Source: Terriglobia bacterium (lineage in GTDB: Bacteria; Acidobacteriota; Terriglobia; Bryobacterales; Bryobacteraceae). Taken from it: a stretch of DNA of 47,331 nt. This document shows, piece by piece, positions 1-8,192 of the stretch. Below the pieces are notes generated by a model. That model was not told where the DNA came from. It ran no database searches and saw only the letters and a program-made list of their open reading frames with translations. The first letter of the stretch is position 1. Each line of letters starts with the position of its first letter. Made by a program: the position numbers and the translations under genes. The DNA lies in NCBI GenBank assembly GCA_025350105.1, contig JANXYJ010000051.1:1-47331 (forward strand). The letters are read 5' to 3'.

Positions 1-818
1 AGGCCGTGGCCGCGCGCGGCCCATTCGGCTCCGGCTAAGACGATTAAGGAGGAGATGAAGCTTAAGAAAATGAGCGTGACGGAATACTGAAACACGCCGT
101 ATTCATTGGCGATTTTGCGTTGAAAACTAGGCCACACCCAGCTATTGATGTACTTGAAGGCCTCCGGCACCAGGCCCACGCCGACGGCCGCGGGCAGGAT
201 GCGTTCAATCGGCGGCCGTCCGTTGGGCAAATATCGATAGACGATGAGCAGCACCAGAACCGTGATGGAGACCGCTGCGAATTTGAAGAAGAGAGCGGAA
301 AAACGCGCGGCCCAGCTGATGGCGAAACTCTGCAGCGGAGCGGGCAGGGAGATATTGGCTTGCATCGAATACGGACTGAACGCGGTGAACGCCAGCGACA
401 TCAAGGCCAGCACGCCGCAGACGAAAATCAGGCCCAAGCTGACCAGTTGATTGCGGAAGAAGCTGCGGTTTTCGCGAATGCCCCAGATACGGTTCAGCGC
501 GACTTCCAGCGGCTCGAAAACGCCGTTGGCGGTGAATAGCAGCAGGAAAATCGAAACCAATTGAATGGGTCCGGTACGCGGCAGATTGTGAACCAGAAAA
601 TTTTCCAGGGCGTCGGGAAAGTAATCGCGCAGAGCCATACCGACGGCGTTGCCGGCAAGCTGGGCTCCAAAGAAGGCGCGCGACAGCGCCATGGTGACGA
701 TCATGAAGGGATAAAACGACAACAAAACGTTAGCGGCAATGGAGAACGCGTAGACGTGCACCTCTGTCCGCATCAGGTAGCGGAAGGAGAGGCCCAGATT
801 GGAAGCAGCGCGGCGCAT
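1..818 (-). CDS. YihY/BrkB (UPF0761) family inner-membrane protein, C-terminus cut by window edge
   Basis: The reverse strand reads open from an ATG at 818 to the window start (272 codons, no stop), so the 3' end lies outside. The product is very hydrophobic, with about five or six membrane segments. It carries features typical of the YihY/BrkB family: an early FSIAANVLLSFYPF segment, a central GPIQLVSIFLLLFTANGVF segment, then FEPLEVALNRIWGIRENR and a late EYGVFQYSVTLIFL helix. The family was once called ribonuclease BN, but that activity belongs to RNase Z, and the true role of these integral membrane proteins is unsettled. Start choice: ATG 818 gives a normal N-terminus. The frame stays open upstream without a better start. 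It is divergent from the GAF-like membrane protein, with only 73 bp between starts. Family call is firm; function is unknown. Confidence 0.85.
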   Translation of the reverse strand, partial: MRRAASNLGLSFRYLMRTEVHVYAFSIAANVLLSFYPFMIVTMALSRAFFGAQLAGNAVGMALRDYFPDALENFLVHNLPRTGPIQLVSIFLLLFTANGVFEPLEVALNRIWGIRENRSFFRNQLVSLGLIFVCGVLALMSLAFTAFSPYSMQANISLPAPLQSFAISWAARFSALFFKFAAVSITVLVLLIVYRYLPNGRPPIERILPAAVGVGLVPEAFKYINSWVWPSFQRKIANEYGVFQYSVTLIFLSFISSLIVLAGAEWAARGHG

Positions 819-879
819 GTACGCTTCAAGGGTAGCTTCATTTCTGCCAAGTTGTCTGCCAGAGCAAAGTAAAGCTCCC

Positions 880-885
880 TATAAT
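880..885 (+). promoter_or_regulatory. Perfect TATAAT box 6 nt before the start codon at 892
   Basis: A consensus -10 hexamer at 880-885 is followed by exactly six bases and then ATG at 892. Transcription from such a box would begin at or next to the start codon, giving a leaderless mRNA. No Shine-Dalgarno lies in the short gap. No good -35 sits at 17 bp; a TTGTCT at 852-857 is too far away (22 bp). Confidence 0.5.
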
Positions 886-891
886 ACGGAC

Positions 892-2142
892 ATGAATCCA
901 CAAATGAACCAGGCTGTAGCGCCCCATCGGGGTGCGGGCAAAAGCCTGGGAGCGATCTTCATTGTTGTTCTCGCGATAGCGGTATTTGTCGTCGCCGTGC
1001 TTCGGCAATTACCGAGCCATGCTGAAGACGCAAGGGGCGAGGTTGACGCTATGCAGGGCTTGGTGACTGCATTGAAAGACTCGTTGCTGCCAACTGAACA
1101 GATCATTCAGGCTCGCGAGCGAGTAGAAGCCTGGGCCGCCCAAAAGCCAGCAGATGGAAAAGTGCTTGTCAGCCAGACCGAAATGACAAAAGTGCTGGAG
1201 CAGCTTGAGAGCGCTCAGATCGCCACCACCAAGGCTCGAACGTCCTGGACGGCAGCGGAACAGGAAACCAAAAACCGGGCGGAGAAACTCAAGTCGTTGT
1301 TAGGCGATTCCGTTTGGCCCGACCAGCTAAAAGGCATGCTTCGCAGCGTTCGGGATCTATCGCTGGTTCTGGGCTGGCCGTTGGCTCTTGCGTTGGCGCT
1401 CGCCTATGTTCTGCATTCCGACAGAGCAAAAGATCGGTTGGTGATCCTCGCCTCGTCCATTCAAAAAGTCGCCTTTCCCGGAGGATTTGAACTCACTCTT
1501 TGGGGAGAGAAGTCAGGCATTGATCAATCAGCAACTTTTCAGAAATTTAGAGTTGACGTGAAATCGGAATACGACAAACTGGCTGAGCAGCGCACTATTA
1601 AGGAGACCGTTTCTCGCATGTTGAAAGATACCGTGGAGCCGGAGTTGACGCGAATTAGGAAAACCAAAACGGTAGAGTACCGCGCCACGGTTCACGTGCA
1701 TGACGCGCTGTTTTCGCAAGCTTATTACCAACTAATTGACTACCTTCCGACCGGGGGAAATAGAGGACGGGCATGGTCCATCCGGTTCGGCATGGTGGGT
1801 AGAGCTTGGAGGTTACGAGAAGACAGCTGGAATGGTAAGATTCCAGACTTGCCTAAGAGCCTGATTACCGATTGGGGGATGACGCAAGAAGAAACGAAGG
1901 TAAAGGGTCGACAGAGCATGCTGTGTTGTATTCTGAAAGCACCGGACGGCATACCGGTCGGAGCTTTTTACCTGGACGCGACAGGCCCCGACGGTTTTGG
2001 CACCGAAGCTGAAATGAGTTCGCTGGCAGATAAGATTCACAGGGCGGCGGAAGATTCAGGCCTGACTAAGAGCTTAGAAGAAATCTGGGCCGAAATACAG
2101 AAAAAGGCGCCTTTGGTTGAAATTTATGGCAATCGCACCTAG
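892..2142 (+). CDS. Two-TM membrane protein with coiled coil and C-terminal GAF-like domain
   Basis: A 416-residue protein not assigned to a named family. Visible parts: a membrane segment near residues 20-37 (GAIFIVVLAIAVFVVAVL), an extracytoplasmic helical stretch rich in E, K and Q (about 45-150), a second membrane segment around 165-182 (VLGWPLALALALAYVL), a cytoplasmic helical linker, and a C-terminal region (about 300-400) with a GAF-like pattern: FGMVGRAWRLRE, QSMLCCILKAP, then IPVGAFYLDATGPDGFG. This layout resembles a membrane sensor lacking an output domain. Start is ATG 892, next to a TATAAT box; an upstream in-frame ATG (799) would read through that promoter. The end overlaps the methyltransferase by 17 nt, so the two are probably co-translated. 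Base composition is lower in GC than neighbours (29 of 60 at 1561-1620), suggesting transfer. Confidence 0.7.
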   Translation: MNPQMNQAVAPHRGAGKSLGAIFIVVLAIAVFVVAVLRQLPSHAEDARGEVDAMQGLVTALKDSLLPTEQIIQARERVEAWAAQKPADGKVLVSQTEMTKVLEQLESAQIATTKARTSWTAAEQETKNRAEKLKSLLGDSVWPDQLKGMLRSVRDLSLVLGWPLALALALAYVLHSDRAKDRLVILASSIQKVAFPGGFELTLWGEKSGIDQSATFQKFRVDVKSEYDKLAEQRTIKETVSRMLKDTVEPELTRIRKTKTVEYRATVHVHDALFSQAYYQLIDYLPTGGNRGRAWSIRFGMVGRAWRLREDSWNGKIPDLPKSLITDWGMTQEETKVKGRQSMLCCILKAPDGIPVGAFYLDATGPDGFGTEAEMSSLADKIHRAAEDSGLTKSLEEIWAEIQKKAPLVEIYGNRT

Positions 2143-2833
2143 CGCTCTAGCATCCTATGCCCAACTGGCGTTGGAGTATTATGATCCGCAGCGGCATCCG
2201 ACCTGCGCGAACCTTCGGGAGGCAAGTGCGGCCCTTCTCCGTGAATGGATTTCAGTACACGCCGAGTCCGGCGCAGCGGTTCTTGAAACTGGCGCGGGTC
2301 GCTCCCTTGCCACTGACCTAGCGAACCAGTTGGGGTTGCGCGTAGCCCTTACTGTGTCTGATAAGTCACCAGAGATGTTGGCCAAAACGCCCCTCAGTTT
2401 TGGGGAAGGCAGAATCATTCTTGATGCCGAGTGCATGGCGGTTCAGAATTCGTCCTTCGACGTGATTGTGTCTTCACTGGGGGACCCCTATAACACTGAG
2501 GCTTTTTGGCGTGAGTGCGCGCGAATTCTTAGGCCCAATGGGTACGTATTTTTCACGACACCATCTTTCGCGTGGGCTAGCCGATTCCGGACGGAAACCG
2601 GCGCCCCAGCAATGGCCGCAGAATTTTGGCTGGCCGAAGGCCGTACTCTGTTCGTGCCTTCCTTCGTATTTTCCCATGCAGCGCAAAAACGCATGATCCA
2701 TGCAACGGGATTAAGAGTGGAGGCAGTCGAAGAAGTTCACGCGTCGGAAATCCGAAACACCACACGATCCTCGAAACTTCGCGATTGCGCCCTCGTGACC
2801 GGTTACTGCGTTAGGTTATCCAGCCGGGTTTAG
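2126..2833 (+). CDS. Class I SAM-dependent methyltransferase
   Basis: A 235-residue protein with a Rossmann methyltransferase core. Motif I is VLETGAGRSLA (about residue 50-60, the SAM-binding glycine loop). An acidic residue ends the next strand (LTVSDKSPEML). Motif III/IV is SSFDVIVSSLGDP, followed by the usual FWRECARILRPNGYVFFTTPS post-loop strand. It resembles methyltransferase domain 11/25 proteins; the substrate cannot be read. The ATG at 2126 lies inside the end of the preceding membrane GAF-like gene, in another frame, so translational coupling is likely. A TTG at 2117 would add three residues. Composition matches its upstream partner rather than the GC-rich ugd downstream, so the two probably arrived together. 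Fold call is firm, role unknown. Confidence 0.8.
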   Translation: MAIAPSALASYAQLALEYYDPQRHPTCANLREASAALLREWISVHAESGAAVLETGAGRSLATDLANQLGLRVALTVSDKSPEMLAKTPLSFGEGRIILDAECMAVQNSSFDVIVSSLGDPYNTEAFWRECARILRPNGYVFFTTPSFAWASRFRTETGAPAMAAEFWLAEGRTLFVPSFVFSHAAQKRMIHATGLRVEAVEEVHASEIRNTTRSSKLRDCALVTGYCVRLSSRV

Positions 2834-2917
2834 AATTCTTCCGGGACTCAATGGCCGGGCGGCTTGCTAAACTGGAAGAACTTTTTCATCGAATTTTTTC
2901 GCACTCCATAAATCACA

Positions 2918-4312
2918 ATGAAGGTTTCTATTGTTGGAACGGGCTACGTGGGGTTGACCACGGGCGCCTGTTTGGCTTATCTGGGCCATTCCGTTACTTG
3001 CATTGACGCCGACAGCGCGAAGGTCGCTGAACTGAAAGCGGGCCGGGCGCCCTTTCACGAACCGTTTCTGAATGAACTGCTGGCAGACGCGCAGCGCAAT
3101 CTGACGTTTACGACGGATTACGCGGCGGCGATTCCGCAGTCGCAGGTGATCTTCATCGCCGTGGGAACGCCCACGGGTGTGAACGGGGCGCCGGACCTGA
3201 AGTATTTGGAAAGCGCCGCGCGCAGTATTGGGCAGTGCCTTGCAGGCGATTTCACGGTGGTGGTGAATAAGTCCACCGTGCCCATCGGTAGCGGGAATTG
3301 GGTGGAATCGCTGGTGCGTGAGGCTTATGAAAAGCATGCCGCAGAAAAACATGCCGGCGAAAAGCATGCGGGCCGAAAGGCGGAGGACGTTTTCGCCATC
3401 GCATCGAATCCGGAGTTTTTGCGTGAAGGCTCGGCTATTTTCGATACATTGTATCCAGACCGCGTAGTGGTGGGCACAGATCAGCAGCGCACGCGTGAGG
3501 TTTTGTATTCGCTGTACAGGCCGCTATTGGAGCAGGATTTCCGCGCGCCGGTGTATTTGGCGCGGCCCGCCAGCATGGGTGCGGTGCCGTTGATTTCAAC
3601 CGACATTGCGTCGGCGGAGTTGATTAAATATGCCGCCAATGCGTTCCTGGCGCTGAAGATCAGCTATATAAACGAGATTGGCCAGTTGGCCGAAAAAGTG
3701 GGCGCGGACATTGAGCAAGTGGCCAAGGGCATTGGCCTGGATGCGCGCATTGGACGCCGCTTTCTGCAGGCGGGCGTGGGCTGGGGCGGGTCCTGCTTTG
3801 GAAAAGACACGGCCGCGCTGATTTCCACGGCCAGCGAATACGGCTTGGATTCGCCCATCGTAAAAGCCGCGCGCGCGGTGAATGCGCGCCAGCGCGAACG
3901 CGTGGTGGAGAAACTTTTGGACGAACTGAAAATCCTGAAGGGCCGCACGATTGGGATTTTGGGTTTGGCATTCAAACCGGATACCGACGATCTGCGCGAG
4001 TCGCCGGCGCTGGATATCGCCAGGAAGTTGATCGAACGCGGAGCCCGCGTGCGGGCGCACGATCCGGTGGCCATGGAACGTTTTCGCAAAGAGAACCCGG
4101 ACTTAAAAGTGACGTGCTGTGAGAGCGCGGAAGAAGCCGCGCGCGGCTGCGACGCCGTGGTATTGATGACCGAGTGGGTGGAGTACCGCGAACTGGATTG
4201 GGAAGCGATTAGGCCCACCATGCGGACGCCGGTAGTGCTGGACGGGCGCAATCATCTGGACCGGGCGCGGTTAGTGACCGCGGAGTACCGGTATTTGGGG
4301 TTGGCGGGGTGA
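2918..4312 (+). CDS. ugd: UDP-glucose 6-dehydrogenase
   Basis: NAD-dependent oxidation of UDP-glucose to UDP-glucuronate, the precursor of uronic-acid polysaccharides. At 464 residues it is slightly long for the family. N-terminal Rossmann motif is GTGYVGLTTGACLAYLGH (residues 7-24). The middle has FIAVGTPTG and VNKSTVPIGSG. The substrate region has NPEFLREGSAIFD and the catalytic loop GVGWGGSCFGKD, with catalytic Cys293. The C-terminal domain has LGLAFKPDTDDLRESPA. An unusual EKHAx repeat (three 15-bp units, residues 138-152) sits where most homologues have a short surface loop. The start ATG has no clear Shine-Dalgarno and follows CATAAA by five bases. No other polysaccharide gene is adjacent, so the end use of the glucuronate is not visible here. 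Confidence 0.95.
   Translation: MKVSIVGTGYVGLTTGACLAYLGHSVTCIDADSAKVAELKAGRAPFHEPFLNELLADAQRNLTFTTDYAAAIPQSQVIFIAVGTPTGVNGAPDLKYLESAARSIGQCLAGDFTVVVNKSTVPIGSGNWVESLVREAYEKHAAEKHAGEKHAGRKAEDVFAIASNPEFLREGSAIFDTLYPDRVVVGTDQQRTREVLYSLYRPLLEQDFRAPVYLARPASMGAVPLISTDIASAELIKYAANAFLALKISYINEIGQLAEKVGADIEQVAKGIGLDARIGRRFLQAGVGWGGSCFGKDTAALISTASEYGLDSPIVKAARAVNARQRERVVEKLLDELKILKGRTIGILGLAFKPDTDDLRESPALDIARKLIERGARVRAHDPVAMERFRKENPDLKVTCCESAEEAARGCDAVVLMTEWVEYRELDWEAIRPTMRTPVVLDGRNHLDRARLVTAEYRYLGLAG
3329..3373 (+). repeat. Three in-frame 15-bp repeats inside ugd
   Basis: Three consecutive 15-bp units encode EKHAA, EKHAG and EKHAG (residues 138-152). The frame is preserved, and the insert lies in a loop between the VNKSTVPIGSG and NPEFLREG motifs. 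Confidence 0.8.
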
Positions 4313-4348
4313 GCCGGAACGATCCCCCAACCCCTTTGCCGGCGGGCC

Positions 4349-5530
4349 TTAAAGATGGTTGGGAATGTATTGGTTCTTCTTCCAATCGAATTCGAAGTAG
4401 TCCACCAATTGATTCCCCTTCCCGAAAGGCTCCTGCGGACGCGGCACGGTGTAGTATCTTCCCGTGATCAGCTTGTCGGTAACTTCCAGACGAAGGAACC
4501 CGTGATGGTCATCCGAGTACTTCTCTAAGGTTACGGTTTCGCCATCCTTGTCTTTGAACCGCACCGGCGGAACCATTTTTTGGTTGTTCACCTTCATGAT
4601 GTTGTGTAGATTGTGGTAGCCACCCGCCCCGGTAACTAGATGCGGAATGATGGTTCCATCGTTCTGGAGATGGCTTAAGCGCTGGTAGTCGTGCACATGT
4701 CCGGCCAGCACCATGTCCGGGTTTCGCCCGGCTAGTGCCGTGGCGTTCGCCAGCACTTTTTTCATTTGCGTGCTTCCAGAGTGATGATCATCCGCCGAAT
4801 ACACCGGATGGTGCAGCGCCACCAACAAGGGAACATTCTTTGGAAGCGTTTTCAATTCTTTCGCCAGCCAGGCAGTCTGCGGGTCCCGGATGTCGCCGCC
4901 CGCAGGCACGTTGCTATACAGTCCGATAATGTTTACCAGCGGAGTGAGCAGGGTCCAGTACACGTTTGGCTGCACCATCGCCGTGCGATGCGAATCCCCG
5001 GCCTCAGGCATCTTGACGGGAGCTTCGGCGCAGAAGTTTCTGATGAAGCCCTCAAGCGAATTCTGCCCAGGCAGGTTTTCTCCGTCGTGGTTTCCGGGAA
5101 CCGCAAAAATGGGACCGTTGTAGAATTCGTACGGCTGGTAGAACTGCTTGTAATATTCCGTCACTTCGCCGTTAAAATAGACGCAGTCACCGGTGATGTA
5201 AAGGAACGACGGGGTCTCACTGGCGTCCTTTTGCGGATCGAAATCCGCCTCCATCCCCTTGGCCACCAGTTCTTGCGGCACGGCATACTGGATGCCGCCC
5301 ATATCTCCGTTCAGATGAAAAGTGAGTTTCTTCTTCGCGGCGATCTTGCTGTAAGCATCGGCGGCAAGAATCGCTTTCAGGTCCAGGCGGAAAGGCTCCT
5401 TTCCAGTTGGCGGCGGCAGTTCGCGAAAATGGGTGTCGCGCGGCGGTGTCACTTGAATGGGGTGCTGTCCGGCGTGAGACGGGCGGAATCGGCCAAAAAC
5501 GTGCGGGCTTCGGCCCTTTACTAAAGACAT
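4349..5530 (-). CDS. Purple-acid-phosphatase-like metallophosphoesterase
   Basis: A 393-residue calcineurin-fold hydrolase with the five metal-ligand blocks in the order of purple acid phosphatases: GDMGG (DxG block), TGDCVYF (GDxxY), VPGNHDGE (GNHD/E), LLVALHHPVY (VxxH) and VLAGHVHDYQRL (GHxH). The tyrosine of GDxxY, ligand to ferric iron in that family, is present. There is no signal peptide and no TM segment, unusual because most relatives are exported. The substrate is unknown; phosphomonoesters are usual for the family. Start ATG 5530 has a GAGG element about eight bases upstream. It is convergent with ugd, and the PepSY protein lies upstream on the same strand after 146 bp in which no gene was seen. 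Confidence 0.85.
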   Translation of the reverse strand: MSLVKGRSPHVFGRFRPSHAGQHPIQVTPPRDTHFRELPPPTGKEPFRLDLKAILAADAYSKIAAKKKLTFHLNGDMGGIQYAVPQELVAKGMEADFDPQKDASETPSFLYITGDCVYFNGEVTEYYKQFYQPYEFYNGPIFAVPGNHDGENLPGQNSLEGFIRNFCAEAPVKMPEAGDSHRTAMVQPNVYWTLLTPLVNIIGLYSNVPAGGDIRDPQTAWLAKELKTLPKNVPLLVALHHPVYSADDHHSGSTQMKKVLANATALAGRNPDMVLAGHVHDYQRLSHLQNDGTIIPHLVTGAGGYHNLHNIMKVNNQKMVPPVRFKDKDGETVTLEKYSDDHHGFLRLEVTDKLITGRYYTVPRPQEPFGKGNQLVDYFEFDWKKNQYIPNHL

Positions 5531-5676
5531 GAGTTCAACCTCGCTTTCTTAGTTGTCGTGCACACGAAAATTGGGCGTGAATGTTATGGGGCCCCTGCAT
5601 CCTCTAAAGGACAGAGCGCGCAGGAGGGAATAAATCCGCCAGATATCTTTTGTGCTGCCCGAGTTTGGGAGGTTTC

Positions 5677-6732
5677 TTAGGAAGTGGTTGCCTCCACCGC
5701 CTCCGGCTCCCCCTGTGCCCGCACCAAACGTTTTCTGAACGGATTCAAAACGCGGTTCCACCACATCACCAGCGCCGACCCGAACAAAATCACGGGAAGA
5801 AAACCCAGAATCACCCACAGCAGCTTTACCGGCCATCCGCCGAAGTTGCCGTAATGGGCGTAGGAAAAGTCGCGCAGAATCTTTCCGCCCAGCGTTAATG
5901 GCCTTCTGCGGCGCGGGCGCGGAGGTTGCGGAAATGGCACCGGGGCGTTACTTTGCGCGCCGCTGGCCGCTTGCTGCTGCGCAGGTAGCGGCGGCGGCAG
6001 AATTGGCGTGAAATAGTTCACCACTGCGCGCACCGGATCGGGAAACACGAAATACGCGCCGGTGAAGCCCCACATGAACAAGATGCCGAACAGCCAAAAG
6101 CCGGTTACGCCGTGCAGGTCCCAGATAAAACGCTTCCAGCCCACGCCGCGGCGCAACACCAAGCGGCGCAACACCAACGCGCGGCGCCAGGTGCTGACTC
6201 CAGTGCGCAGTCCAGGCCACCAGATCACCAGCCCGGTCACGCACACGGCCATCAGCAGGATGCCGCCGATGGCGTTGGCGGTCATGCCCTCCGCGCCCAG
6301 CAAAAGACGGCCGTGCAGGTCACTGCTCCAGTTCAGGATTTTGAACCAGCGTTGCACGCCAGGCCCCAAGTCGCGGCCGGTGTAGGGGTCCATGATACGG
6401 TGGTCGTCCACCAGAGTTCCCGCCAGTGTGACTTCCGCCGCTTCCTGTTCGTCGCGGCCGGGGCGAATCGCGCCGACGCGCCGGCCCGGATAGGTGCGTT
6501 CGGCTTGCTGACGAAGAGCGTCCTTCTTCAACAAAATGCCGTTTGGCTTCACTTGCAGCTTGGCCAGCAGAATGTCGTAGAAATCGTTGCGAAAAACGAT
6601 CACGCTGCCGCTGGCGCACACGACAACGATGTAGATTCCCAGAATGATGCCGGACCACAAATGGATCTGGAAGGTTGCTTTACGCAACCAAGTGGCCTGC
6701 GGTTTGCGCAACCATGTTCGCCAAAAACTCAC
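5677..6732 (-). CDS. PepSY-associated transmembrane protein (PiuB/FoxB-like)
   Basis: A 351-residue membrane protein with the PepSY_TM layout: a conserved first helix (FQIHLWSGIILGIYIVVVCASGSVIVF), an extracytoplasmic PepSY-like part, a helix in HGRLLLGAEGMTANAIGGILLMAVCVTGLVIWWPG, an arginine-rich loop, RFIWDLHGVTGFWLFGILFMW, and a last helix before a basic tail. Conserved His residues in the helices could bind heme. Relatives such as FoxB and PiuB act in reductive iron release from siderophores; that role here is inference. A Pro- and Arg-rich loop (PFPQPPRPRRRRP) precedes the last helix. Start is GTG 6732. Two 11-bp direct repeats lie just upstream, between it and the response regulator on the same strand. 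Confidence 0.8.
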   Translation of the reverse strand: MSFWRTWLRKPQATWLRKATFQIHLWSGIILGIYIVVVCASGSVIVFRNDFYDILLAKLQVKPNGILLKKDALRQQAERTYPGRRVGAIRPGRDEQEAAEVTLAGTLVDDHRIMDPYTGRDLGPGVQRWFKILNWSSDLHGRLLLGAEGMTANAIGGILLMAVCVTGLVIWWPGLRTGVSTWRRALVLRRLVLRRGVGWKRFIWDLHGVTGFWLFGILFMWGFTGAYFVFPDPVRAVVNYFTPILPPPLPAQQQAASGAQSNAPVPFPQPPRPRRRRPLTLGGKILRDFSYAHYGNFGGWPVKLLWVILGFLPVILFGSALVMWWNRVLNPFRKRLVRAQGEPEAVEATTS

Positions 6733-6739
6733 GCACCTA

Positions 6740-6766
6740 TTTTACAGAAAACTGGTTTTACAGAAA
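6740..6766. promoter_or_regulatory. Two 11-bp direct repeats upstream of the PepSY gene
   Basis: TTTTACAGAAA occurs at 6740-6750 and again at 6756-6766, a period of 16 bp, in the 56-bp gap between the response-regulator stop and the PepSY start. It is a candidate operator for the PepSY gene. No known binding consensus was matched. Confidence 0.45.
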
Positions 6767-6788
6767 GACCGGCGTTTACGAATTTTAC

Positions 6789-8165
6789 TCAGCGCAGATC
6801 ATACTTGGCCATTTTGTAGCGCATGCGGTCGCGGCTGATCTTCAGGATCCGTGCGGCTTCGGACTGATTGCCAGCGGCGCGTTCCAGCGCATCGGCAATC
6901 AACGCACGTTCGTGATCGGCGAAGGAGCCGGCGGCCTCAGCGTCATCTCCCACCGCGGCAGTGCGCGCGAGTTCACCGGTCTTTTCACGGCCACAAACGG
7001 CAGGCGGCAGATCCTCCACATCGATGGTATCGCCCATGGTCATCATGGCGGCGTGGCCCACCGCGTTTTCCAGTTCGCGAATGTTGCCGGGCCAGGAGTG
7101 CCGCGCCAGCGCGATTTGGGCGCGCCGCGTGATCCCCTTCAAGTCTTTATTGAACTGCCGGGAAAAACGGGCCAGGAAGAATTTTTCGAGCAACGGAAGA
7201 TCTTCCTTGCGTTCGGCGAGGGAAGGCGTTTTCAGCTCCACCATGGCCAGGCGATAGTACAGATCCTCGCGAAAAAGTTTTTCGGCGATCAGCGCGTTCA
7301 CGTCACGATTGGTTGCGGCCACCACGCGCACGTCCACTTTTTTGGGTGTGACCGAACCCACGCGCGTCACCTCCTGATTTTGCAACACGCGTAACAGCTT
7401 GGCTTGGGTGGTGAGGGGCATGTCGCCAATCTCGTCCAGGAACAGCGTCCCGCCGTGGGCGAATTCCACCAGACCCATTTTGTCGTTGTTGGCGCCGGTG
7501 AAGGCCCCGCGCACGTAGCCGAACAGTTCACTTTCAAACAGTGTCTCCACCACCGCCGAACAATTGCAGGTGACGAAGCGGCCGGTGTTGGCCGGGCTTA
7601 GATTATGCAACGCTTTCGCCACCAGATCTTTTCCGGTGCCCGTGGGACCGGTGATCAAGGCGGAACGATAGTGGGGCGCGACACGTTGAATGCGCGCGAA
7701 AAGTTCCCACATCAAGGGGCTGCGGCCAATCATCCCTTCAAAGCTGGAGGTTTCCAGCAACTCGCTATCTAAGGCATAGGCGCGTTGCCGGCGGCGCGAT
7801 TCGGCGAGCAATCCCTCCACGCGAGCGCGCAAAGCCGGAATAGAAATGGGCTTGTTCAAATAATCGCAAGCGCCTTTTTGAATGGCTTCGACGGCGGTTT
7901 CGGTGGTGTAATGCGCGGTCATCAGGATGACGTCGATGGCGGGGTCGAATTCCATCACCCGATCCAGCACTTGCAGTCCGTTCAACTTCGGCATCACTAA
8001 ATCGAGCAATACGATTTGCGGATGCTCACGGTAGATCAGATCCAGGCCATCTTCTGGATCGGTGGCCGTGAAGATTTCCACGCCGTCCTGCTGCAACGAT
8101 TCCGCCACCAGCTCTAAGCTGGCAGGTGTATCATCCACGACGACAATTTTCAGGGCTGGGGACAT
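6789..8165 (-). CDS. NtrC-type sigma-54-dependent response regulator
   Basis: A 458-residue activator with full NtrC architecture. The receiver domain (1-120) has the acidic pair D11-D12, phospho-acceptor Asp55 in [10 protein letters not shown], and the conserved Thr and Lys (LMTAHYT, YLNKPIS). The AAA+ domain has Walker A GPTGTGKD (near 170), the sigma-54 contact loop GAFTGA in [11 protein letters not shown], Walker [13 protein letters not shown], and R-finger region [10 protein letters not shown] Fis-type helix-turn-helix ends the protein ([23 protein letters not shown]). It should activate RpoN promoters when phosphorylated, presumably by the divergent PAS kinase, whose start is only 27 bp away. 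Targets are unknown; the PepSY gene follows directly on the same strand. Confidence 0.95.
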   Translation of the reverse strand: MSPALKIVVVDDTPASLELVAESLQQDGVEIFTATDPEDGLDLIYREHPQIVLLDLVMPKLNGLQVLDRVMEFDPAIDVILMTAHYTTETAVEAIQKGACDYLNKPISIPALRARVEGLLAESRRRQRAYALDSELLETSSFEGMIGRSPLMWELFARIQRVAPHYRSALITGPTGTGKDLVAKALHNLSPANTGRFVTCNCSAVVETLFESELFGYVRGAFTGANNDKMGLVEFAHGGTLFLDEIGDMPLTTQAKLLRVLQNQEVTRVGSVTPKKVDVRVVAATNRDVNALIAEKLFREDLYYRLAMVELKTPSLAERKEDLPLLEKFFLARFSRQFNKDLKGITRRAQIALARHSWPGNIRELENAVGHAAMMTMGDTIDVEDLPPAVCGREKTGELARTAAVGDDAEAAGSFADHERALIADALERAAGNQSEAARILKISRDRMRYKMAKYDLR

Positions 8166-8192
8166 TCACGCATATTGTGGCATAGTGGCACT

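Noticed and set aside
120-539. Plus-strand frame with Gln/Arg-rich product
   Set aside because: Antisense to the YihY-type gene, whose product is a coherent membrane protein.
5549-5836. Minus-strand 95-residue frame after the PepSY gene
   Set aside because: Overlaps the PepSY 3' end in another frame, with a composition like other shadows and no start signal.
6112-6819. 235-residue plus-strand frame
   Set aside because: Antisense to the PepSY gene, Gln/His/Ala-rich shadow, no motif.
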